A stretch of DNA of 64,000 bases from Allodiplogaster sudhausi (Eukaryota > Nematoda > Chromadorea > Rhabditida > Diplogasteridae): assembly GCA_945643635.1 (NCBI GenBank), contig CALZFC010000017.1:5279001-5343000 (forward strand). Direction: 5' to 3'. Shown piece after piece: positions 54,926-64,000 of the stretch. A program made the translations under genes and the position numbers. Position 1 is the first letter of the stretch. Each line of letters begins with the position of its first letter. The notes under the pieces are model-generated. The model saw nothing but the letters and a program-made list of their open reading frames with translations, was not told where the DNA came from and made no database searches.

Positions 54926-57130
54926 CTAGTCCTTTTGCCAAAAGTTGCGATAAGTGAGCACGAGGTTGTGGCCGAGATTTGTGAAGGAGTTGGGGCGAGC
55001 GGGCGGGTTCGGAGAGGCGCAACGCATGGCGCCGAGGCAGCTGCCGCCGGCGCCTTCGGTCGTCGGCGACCGCGTTCGCGAGCGACGCTCCGACGCGTTG
55101 CGGCCGCGGCGAACACTAGCAACGTTTCGCAAGCATTAGACTAATTAAATAAAAAAAAGTTCTTGGGCAATCATAAATGGCATCCAAAACATCCTTGAAG
55201 AATGAATAAATATATTTATTTTATTTAAAAAAACATTTAAAAAAAATGTTCGACCGTATTTATTAAAATAATAACTATGTACATTCATATATAATAGTAT
55301 GATCAAGATATATTACAATATAAAAAAGAATAAAATATAAAATATAATGAAATAGAATAAAAAGAAAGAAGCCTTCCAACCTGACGGCTCGATCGAAGGC
55401 GCCTCTCGCGCTCTCGACGGTGAGTGGCGCGGCGGCCTGCTCGAGGCTGCACGAATGGGCGTAGCTGTCCAGCCACGACTGCCGCCTTCCTCGCTGCGAG
55501 TGATACGACGAGTCATCCGACGCCTCGCTGCCGTTCGCGGAAAAGGCTAAAGATTTCTTTCTTTCTCTGACTTTCTCTAATTTCTTCTCTCTCTCTCTCG
55601 CACTATTCTCTCATTTGTTTTGACCGTTTGAGATGAATCGCTAGTCAATATGTTGACAAGGTTGCAAAAGCGGCAAAGATGAAAGAGGAATCCGAACCAA
55701 GCCGTATGCTCATGTCCGACTCGAGCGAGCCGCGGCTGTCCTTGCTCTCGCGGCGCGAGCCACGATCCTCGAGGCGACCGTCCGCAGACAGGAATGACAT
55801 CTTCCTGCAGCGAAAACAGCCATTAGGCGCGAAATTCAAAAAGCAGACCTACAGTATCCCGCTGCGCTTTTTCGTACCTCGAGTCGCCCGAGAAGGAAGG
55901 ACGCGCCGCGGTGATCATGACGCGTGGCAGATTCGTGCTGCTCATGGAGACGCGGCGGTTGCCGAGGCGACTGGCGAGAAAATATTACTAATATAGTTTT
56001 ATATATTTAAAAAAAAATTGATTATATTTTATTTTTCATCAAAAGTACACTTGTATACTGCCGGAAATGGCATATCGTAATCAGCAGTAATCCGCCCAAG
56101 ACCAACGCTCAAGTTTCAAAAGCTATACCGTACCCCATGCCGGTGGTCGTCTCGCTAGCCATCCTGACGTCGGCCTCATAGCGCAGCTGTTCGACAATGT
56201 CGAGCAGGATGCGTATGCTGCTCATGACGTCATCAAAGTGGGCGGGGCTTAGCTCACGGGAGGCCAGGCCGACAACGAGCGGATTCAGCAGATGGTAGCA
56301 GACGTGCGCCGGGTCGCGCATGCGGCCGCCGTCGCGCGTCACGACGCGCTGCACGAAGCCTGGAAAGAGGGGGCGTTGGAATTAAGTGGGCGTGGCTAAG
56401 AAGGGGCGTGGGAATGAAGTGGGCGTGTCCTAAAAGAGGGTGGGAATGAAGTGGGCGTGCCCTAAAAGAGAGTGGGAATGAAGTGGGCGTGGCTAAGAAG
56501 GGGCGTGGGAATATAGTGGGCATGCCCTAAAAGAGCGTGGGAATGAAGTGGGTGGGGCTAAAAAGGGTACCAAAAATGGGCTTGGAATTCAAATGCCTTC
56601 AATGCTTGCATGAAAAAGTGATAGAATGCAATAAAGGAGGTTATAGCAGATGAAACGATGAAATGGCTGAAGCAAGATGCCATGAAGATCGGGAGAAGAA
56701 CTGACGAGACTTGGCGTGCGTGATGACGGGATGGTGCGCGGCGCAGAGAGACACGCACGCAGTCAGCTGCTGCAACGCGGTCGCGTCGCAGCGGTCGGAG
56801 AGCCCGGCCAGAGCGGCGAGCAGGTCCAATTGGCGCTAGACGAGGAAATAATATCACTTTCTTTCTCTATCTCTTTCTCCATTTCTCTCTCCTAATCTCT
56901 TTTTCCCTCTCTTTCCCCAAATTCTCTCTGTCTTCTCTCTCTATATCTTCCATGATTTCACTCTCGCGCTCTTTCGCTCTGATTATTTCCCTTTCTCCAA
57001 ACTGACCGGAACATTATCGTGCAAGTAAGAGGGCAGCGTCTGAATGGCGGGCAGCAATTTTCGCGTCACGAACGAAATCGGCAGAAACTCGGCAACCGCG
57101 GGAACCCCACGAATCGCGGAACTCTGAGGA

Positions 57131-57164
<34 letters not shown>

Positions 57165-57690
57165 CGAGAGGGAGAAGGAAAATATAAACTGAGAGATGCA
57201 AAGTATGTGTGAATGTGAATCGCAAGAAAAGTCGATTAAATGTTTATATATAAAGTAAAGAACAAGCGAGTCGATTCCTTGTTCTGAAAGATAAAAAGAA
57301 AGAGATAACCGCCTTCAGTTCAAAGGCGAGAAATACATAAACTCCATTCTCACCAGACTTTAAATTAATTTGAGTTTGAATTTTTGCGCCAAAATTTAAT
57401 TGTCGAGCACGAACCTGCATGCTGGAGTCGTCGCTCTTGACCGAGGTGACGGTGAGGTCAAGGAGGCGATCTTCGACTGTCTCGTCGGAGAGGCGGCGGA
57501 AGAGTACGGCCATGTTCTCGAGCACGTACGAGGCCAGCTTAGACAAAGAGACAAGGATGGCGGCACTCTTTCATCTTTCTTCACCACAACACTTTTACCA
57601 ACCTCCACTGGCAGCTCTTTCCATCTCCTTCTTTCTTTTTTTCTATCTCCCGCTCTCTCTCCTGTTCCCGCTTTTCACCTTCAACTCTAC

Positions 57691-57733
<43 letters not shown>

Positions 57734-57773
57734 TCCCTTTCTCTCCCTCTCTTTCTCTCTCTCTTTCTCTTTC

Positions 57774-57822
<49 letters not shown>

Positions 57823-60800
57823 TTCTCTTTCTCTCTTTTCTCTCTCTCTCTAACCGTCTTCTGATGAGTGTGCTCGAGTATCCTCCTGGTCCAAGTGCGC
57901 AGCTTGTGAATGTTATGGCTCTCGCAGTGCTCGAGCATGAAGAGAAGTGGCTTGGCGGCCGCGCCGAACAGCTCGGGCCACTCGGCCACGTGCTCGTTCA
58001 GACGGGGGACGACGCGAGAGAACCACAGGGGCTGGAGAGAGAGAGGGAGAGAGAGAGAGGAGCGAGAGAGAGAGAGAAAGAAAGAGAGAGAGAGAAAGAG
58101 AAATGAGAGAGAGAGAGGAGATGGACGAGAAGGAGAGAAAGAAAGAGGGATGGAAGGAGGGAGAGAGAGGAGAGTGAGAAGAGAAATCAATGAGAAGGAG
58201 AGAAAGAGGGAGAGAGAGAGAGAGAGGAAGAAAGAGGGAGAGGGAGAGTGAGATTAGAGAGAGAGGAGATGGACGAGAAGGAGAGAAAGAGAGAGATGAA
58301 TGAGAGAGAGAGATGAGAGAGCGATAGTATCATTGAAAAGAGTGAGTGAGAAAGATAGATATGGAGGTGTAAATGGTATCCAAACGGAAAGACTTATTAA
58401 AGTTTGCTTGAGCTTTTCCTTCTCACTTCCACGATAGATACGGACTTTCTCCAGAAATGAGAGCCAACTCTAGAACGAGAGATAGCCAAGAGAGACAAGC
58501 AGACATTTCTCGATGTGATGAGCGCAACATTATGTTTTGCTTTTTAAGTAGCACACCCCTTGCATCGTCAACAATAAGATCTCTATTCAGGCAAAAAAGC
58601 AAAAATAGTTACAAGATTAAATTCCGAAGACATAATCCGCTGAAATTATTATAAAAAGAAAAGTCACGCATTGCTTTTTACGTCAACGAGAATGTAAAAA
58701 AACAACATTAAGACTTTTCAATTGGACTATAAAAAGCAGAGCTGTAGACGAGGAGCTGCCATAGGAATCTATAAACATAGAATTGAATGCCTGCGCACCC
58801 GAGACCCGTTGAGTTTCGCTGCTAACGTCATTGCCTGCTATTTTGTAGTAGCAAGCAACTTCAATGTCTTACGTAGATCCGCTGCGAGCGGAACTGAATT
58901 CACCTGGCACTACATTTTGCTCGATAACGAAAGAGTCAAAGTGTAGATGCGAGTGGGTGGCAAGACGGCAAAAGAAGGTGCATAATATTTTCCTCCCTTC
59001 AAGCGGCTTGCAAGAGTGCCTCGAGCGAAAAAGTGATGACATTTTAGAGATAAAACGTCGTGGACACACAATCTTTGATCGGTGGGAACTCTGAGGGTGG
59101 AAGTGAACAAGGCGAACGTCGAAAAAGGAAATAAATTGAATGAAAGAGCAAGCAAAAATTAATGTTGTGTTCTTAATGGGAGCTAAAAAAATAAATACAT
59201 GTTTAGCATGAGACCCCTCATAAACACTACTTTTCTCATGTTATTTCGCAGGCCACAGAAACCTGCTGCGAAAAAAGAGCGCGAGAAAACAAGAGGACAG
59301 AAGGGACCAACAATTTATACATACATGCACCAATTTTTTCCATGACCGTCCGAACAATATGCTAATGTAGAGGCGCAAGGATAATAGAAGATCTACAATT
59401 AATATTTGAGAGTGTATTCACTTTCTGCTTCACAGCTTAATTAAGGTATGGATATATTTTTTCATGTTTGTATATGTATACTGTAAAATAAAACGGAAAT
59501 GTTGATGACGCAGATGTACAAAAATAAACGTATTTACATACAAGTTAGAGAGCGGAAATACGACATTGCGAGCTACAAAAAAGAGCATAAACAGAGGTGT
59601 GATTGTATGATCTGTGACGAGCGAATGAATGTGAGACGCCTTTCTTGATGGGGGGAAACGTCACGGAAACTAGCAATTTGTAGTCGTCAACTTCTAGTGA
59701 CACCTGCGAACCAACCCCGAACAATAAGAGATCTCTGCATTGCTGAATAGCACTGATGGAAGGAAAGTAAATATGTCACCGAGAACATCGAGAAAGACAG
59801 AAAGACAGAGAGAAATATATAGATAGAGAGACGGGTTGCGAGCAAGGGAGAGAGAGGGAGAGAGAGAGTGAGAGAGAGAAATAAACACGTACTCCAACGA
59901 TACACGCAAGTCAAGATATGTATGTACATATTTTTTGTCATTGAACAGGCCTGATTCAACTTCTTGTCAATGAAAAGACTTTGCGATTTATAGTGTGAGT
60001 ATGAGGGGTTACTGTAGCCGCTCTTGCTGACCTCTGGAATGTTCGGGAGAGCGGCGAAGAGAGTCTGCGCGAGGAAGTGAGCCTTGTGCGTTGGATCGAA
60101 CTCTTGAGCGAGGTCATCCAGCTGACGGAGGGCGGAGACTGCCGAGTCGTCGAAGTGCTTTATCTGGAAGGCGAGAGAGAGAGAGAGCGAGAGAGTGGGA
60201 AAGAAAGAGAGAGGGAGAGAGGGAGAGAGGGAGAGAGAGAGGGAAAGGGATAGGAGGGAAAGAGAGAGGGAATGAGAAAGACTGTGATAGGAAAGCACAA
60301 AACGTCTGAAAAGGTCATGAGAAAGAGAGATTACATAGAAAAGAGTAAGCAATGTTTGGAAAGAGAAAAGAATGCAGAAAATAGAGTATGACTCAGAATT
60401 AGGTGAATTTATCTTTTTTATGTTAAAAAGAATAATATTAAAAAAAAGTATTACCAAAGCCAAGAGCTGCACACTCGGCCGGACGTCGACTTCCATCGAA
60501 AGCACCTGAGAAAGTGGAATTTTTTTATTTCGATTTTCCCCTGAAATTTTAAAGATTACAATAAACTTGAATAAACGGATATACATATTTCAAGCTTGTG
60601 TGAACACTGGGATTATAACTTTCCTCTTCGATATAGGCAATTAAGATATTAAAAAGCGATTATCAGAAATTTTCCGGAGAAAAATAATATTGTTAATTTT
60701 TAAAGCTCACCTTGGCCAGTGACTCCTTGAGGTTGGCACCGAGCTCGTCCGAGACAAGGCCGAGGGCGGCGTCTAGCTGAAATGGTAAAGTATGCGGCCC

Positions 60801-63284
60801 AGCTTTGCCGATTGATTATATTTGATGTTCTTCAATTTTACATAACAATCTCCTGTGATCAAAATTACAGCCTATAGTTTACAATATGAATAGTTCTGAG
60901 GTTTGCTGTCCGATGACAGAGAGAGAGAGCGAGAGAGAGCGAGAGAGAGAGAGAGAGAGAGAGAAGGCACAAGTCAAACCTGGCCACAAATGATGGAGTA
61001 GGACTCGAGGTTGTTCTTCGCGTCGATGATGCGCTTTCCGCCTGAAATTAGGCCATCTTGTAAGGGTTGAAAGCGGAATTAGACCGCAAAAAATAATAAA
61101 TTATGAAGAAGAAAATTTAGAAACAGATGACTTAGAAAAGAAATCAAAAAGTCTGACCAGCATAAATCCAGCAGATGAGCACCCCTAATGAGAAGACATC
61201 AGCCGCCGTTGTCACCGACTAAAGAAATTATGGAATTTGCTTTTGAAAAATTAAGGAAAAAAATCAAAATACAACATGTTTTTTTTTAAATAAAAATACT
61301 GTGATATTTTCAAAAACAAACTTGTTTCCAATCTAATTTAGCTGTGTGTTTCATGTACTGTAGCGAGCAAAAATTAAGTAGCGAGTTTTAAAGGACGTTA
61401 AAATGTAATTTAAAATATTATGATCCTTTTAGAAATCGTACCTGTTGGTTCGGCGCCAGGTATTCGGGCGCCAGGAAGTCAAGATCGGGCTGGAGTTGGG
61501 GAGGCAGCTTTTTGGTCCACGGAAAGCACGGGTATTGATTCTGGAATTAGAGAGCGATAGATGACGAGGGTAGAGAGAGAGAGATAAAGAGATAGAGAGA
61601 CAGAGAGAGGCCTTTTAGCGCTAACAATAAGATCATGATAGAAAAATATATTTATTAAGATAAGTTATTAAATAAACTATAAAAGAGCGCACGTTGTAAG
61701 CGAAATTTCAATTGTTATAATACTTTATAATAAAAAAAGAAAGTAGCAAAGTAGCAAAATAACAGACTCCATCCTTGGCAGCGACGCTGAAGGAGAAGCC
61801 GCCAATCTTCCAGAGGCGACTCGCCGTCACGAAGATAGCCGCCGGCGTCAGATTGCCATGCAGAATCTTGGCCGAGTTGTGGAGGTAGGAGAGGCCGTTG
61901 ATTATCTTTAAAAACATTTATTATTCATATGCGAGCACTCTTCCATATTTTAAGCACGAAAAGATGAACAAAAAATCCACGTATTTTGCAAGAGAGACAG
62001 AATAATTCGAATATATTTTCGATAATAACAAAAAGAATGAAAGTGTACTAAAAAAATTAATTGCTTATTTATAAGATTGGTTAAATATTTTTGTGATTTT
62101 TAATCGAAAGTTGGATTATGAAATAAATAGGCAGAAAAATAGTCTTGTAGAGGTAGAATATTCTAGGAAAGAAGAAGAAGAAACCTGCAGGACTCCGAGC
62201 TTCATCTCGAGTCGCCCCACGCCCTCCTCAATCACCACAGTGTCCAGATTCGCATGCACTGCCTCGGAAGCAAACGTCATGATATCCCTGTTAGAGAGAG
62301 AGAGAGAGGAGAGAGAGAAAGAGAGAGAGAGTTGGATAGAGGGTTAGAGAGAAAAGAGAAAGAGAGAGCGATATGGGAAGAGAGAGAGAGTTTGATTAGG
62401 AGAGAGATGGAGAGAATGTGAGCGAGTAAGGGAAGATAGCTTTTTATGGGCAGTATATTATTGATTTTACAGCCATATTTTTCATGTTAAAGGCTCTCTA
62501 TCATGTCATTTGCATTTTTCTTCAACACCTCATCTTTACGATAAAGAGAGAGACAGAGCGAGATAGAGATAAAATGTAGGGAAAAACGCCGATAGACTTC
62601 AGTGTAGTGTGCCCCATATATGTATGTACATATGTATGTATCTTCAACTCTGTACCTATGTACGCGCACTTATCTATGCACATGAATACGTATGTAGGTA
62701 CACGCTGTCAAAGTTGAAACAAAAGAGGAACTCTTCCGCTGACTTTCGCTCCCATTCAATTCAGCAGAAATTGTTGCTTTGAGTGCATTTCGAGTTAAAA
62801 GTCTCGTGTACAGTACCCCGAAGAAGAGAAGGGGGAGCAGTTACAACTATTACAAATCTTGATAAAAGAATATGGCTTGAAGAGGAAAAAAATGATAGAA
62901 AAAAAGAAAATAAAAAAAGAAATGCATAAATCAATCGTCGTACTTGATATCCTCGAGCGTGTGCATGACATGAAGAATGCGCGGATGAGCGAGCGATTGT
63001 AATTGGGTGACGTCATATCTGGATTAGTTATTGTTGTTTATTTTCTCAATTTTTGTATTTGTTTAATATTGATTTGTTTTTTTTTTTATTTTAAAGACAT
63101 AAAATAGCAAGAATCATAATGGATACCATTCATCTAATGCTGTTTCATTTAAAAAAAAAGCTTAATTTTTTAACAAATAAAAATCAGACCGAATGAGATC
63201 GGTGAGTCCGAGCCGGTTCTTCATGCCAATCCGCGGCGCCGCCTTCACGTTCGCCTTCTTTTCAAAGACGAAGACGGACGCTTC
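54926..63284 (-). CDS. SCYL2: SCY1-like 2 (SCYL2/CVAK104) pseudokinase, 5' end outside window
   Basis: A catalytically degenerate kinase-HEAT protein; family members act in clathrin coat and endosome/Golgi traffic. Minus-strand exons are 63284-63190 (SVFVFEKK), 63018-62944 (HPRILHVMH), 62287-62185, 61905-61768 (HGNLTP in place of HRD), 61540-61442 (LAPEYLAP), 61218-61158 (AADVFSLGVLI), 61041-60980, 60776-60711, 60505-60455 (RPSVQLL), 60163-60032, 58031-57855, 57537-57415, 57123-57007, 56835-56706, 56359-56134, 55970-55878, 55804-55698, 55546-55381 and 55115-54926 (stop TAG). All phases fit; the sum is 2211 nt, 736 residues. The C-terminal HEAT-like half ends near VEQLRYEADV, then a Ser/Arg-rich tail. 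The N-terminal exon with the P-loop region is missing to the right. Confidence 0.9.
57690..57853 (+). repeat. CT tract just 3' of an SCYL2-like exon
   Basis: The plus strand is CT, so the pre-mRNA is GA-rich, starting directly after donor ACG|GTTAGA of exon 58031-57855. It is complementary to the GA tract on the other side of that exon. Confidence 0.9.
58032..58320 (+). repeat. GA tract just 5' of an SCYL2-like exon
   Basis: The plus strand is GA-rich, so the pre-mRNA is CT-rich and forms the polypyrimidine tract of the acceptor at 58031. Confidence 0.9.
58321..60031 (-). other. Rest of the large SCYL2-like intron
   Basis: About 2 kb between exons 60163-60032 and 58031-57855 with no SCYL2-like exon missing from the alignment order. 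It holds a GA run (59815-59882) and TACATA-type short repeats near 59915-59930. No nested gene seen. Confidence 0.5.
60172..62400 (+). repeat. GA microsatellites in SCYL2-like introns
   Basis: Separate GA runs at 60172-60280 (ending near the acceptor of exon 60163), 60918-60963, 61570-61610 and 62290-62395 (ending near the acceptor of exon 62287). In the sense of the gene all are CT-rich. Confidence 0.88.
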
Positions 63285-64000
63285 CTGGAAATGCACTATT
63301 TATTTACATATTTATATATGCAGATGTCTGTTTATCTGCAATGTTTGCATAAGTTAAAAGACACGAGAGAGACTTTTAGCTTACGATTAAAGTTTTTTTT
63401 TCAGTATTATTAAACAGTAATTTTCACTCTCAGCTTGGAATTTTTTAAGTAGATCGATTACCATACAAGGAGTGAGCCCCACTTTAATCTGGCTTTTATT
63501 TTCCTTTACTTTTAGTGGGCATTGTATGAAAAATGGAGACTAACAATAAGATGTAAACTTTAATTTTTTTCCTTTTTTCCTACGATGTTGCCAAGTGGGT
63601 CTCTACAATGCTTGAATGGCCCAAGTGTTCCACGGATGGCTCATCGCTTGCCTTCTCTTCTTCCGCTTTCCCTTTTCATGAACGAGGAAGTCAAATGGCA
63701 CTCATTTAATCATCTTTCTCTTCTTCTTCCTCTTCTTTGAATTTGAAGAGGCATCAACAAGGCAAGAAGGCCTTCTGATGAAGTGGACAGTCAAGGGGCT
63801 CGTGAGAGAGGAGAGAGAGGAGAGAGATATAGATATAAAAGAGGAGTGATGGAGAGTGAGAGAGAAAGTGTGAAAGAGAGAGAGAGACTGGTAGAAAGGG
63901 TGTGAATAGAAAACACATGGAGCGAGAGGAAATGGTGGCGAGAAAGAAGGACTTGGAGCGGATATGTTGATATGGAATAGGACTCCGGACAGCAGAGAGA
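63285..64000 (-). other. SCYL2-like first visible intron to window edge
   Basis: No upstream coding exon is recognisable, so the missing N-terminal exon should lie beyond 64000. The right end (63805-64000) is GA-rich. Confidence 0.5.

Noticed and set aside
18647..56790. Shared phrase CAACGCGGTCGCGTCGC in channel exons and an SCYL2-like exon
   Set aside because: A match of this length between two places in 64 kb is expected by chance at this GC content in Arg/Ala-rich exons; no wider homology was seen.
57400..58251. Long Ser/Leu and Arg/Glu proteins from CT/GA tracts
   Set aside because: They are microsatellite translations around an SCYL2-like exon.

Overview
The window reads as nuclear DNA of a nematode-like animal. 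Genes are split by many mostly short introns, there are no operon-like runs of long ORFs, and the protein families fit: a DEG/ENaC channel cluster resembling C. elegans EGAS proteins (EGF plus amiloride-sensitive channel domain), a seven-helix chemoreceptor-like GPCR, a 4CL-type acyl-CoA ligase, an SCY1-like 2 pseudokinase, a CR1/Jockey-type LINE and Tc1/pogo-type DNA elements. CT/GA microsatellites are dense. The assignment to Nematoda is inference; no species can be named.

Layout. 0.2-27 kb holds four EGAS-like copies. A (196-5652, +) looks intact in the part I can phase. B (13095-16431, +) is a pseudogene with an internal deletion and an 11-nt frameshift. C (17782-19494, -) has lost its middle, yet its signal-peptide exon splices in frame to the second half of the channel, giving a 221-residue open mini-degenerin. 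D (21652-25927, -) keeps most exons but has a nonsense codon and two frameshifts. A and B point right, C and D point left. The full architecture is signal peptide, cysteine-rich modules, EGF, tandem mucin-like exons (72 nt, phase 1-1), EGF, DEG/ENaC ectodomain, TM2. A near full-length LINE (7070-11329, -) sits between A and B, and a possible small secreted cysteine-rich peptide gene lies at 12588-12939.

29.7-34.9 kb is an acyl-CoA ligase gene (-) of about 16 exons. 36-38.3 kb is a large foldback element carrying a tRNA-Ala-like 3' half in each arm. 42.2-44.3 kb is a complete six-exon gene for a 215-residue secreted 16-cysteine protein (+). 45.8-50.4 kb is an inverted pair of repeats around gene fragments, including a piece of proteasome ATPase Rpt1. 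51.1-53.9 kb is a nine-exon GPCR (+) with a single-base frameshift. 54.9-63.3 kb is an SCYL2-like pseudokinase (-) whose N-terminal exon lies beyond the right edge.

The genes do not form a pathway. What links the window is duplication, exon shuffling and foldback or MITE insertion. Exon borders were placed by eye from reading-frame continuity, splice signals and paralog comparison, so each needs RNA support.
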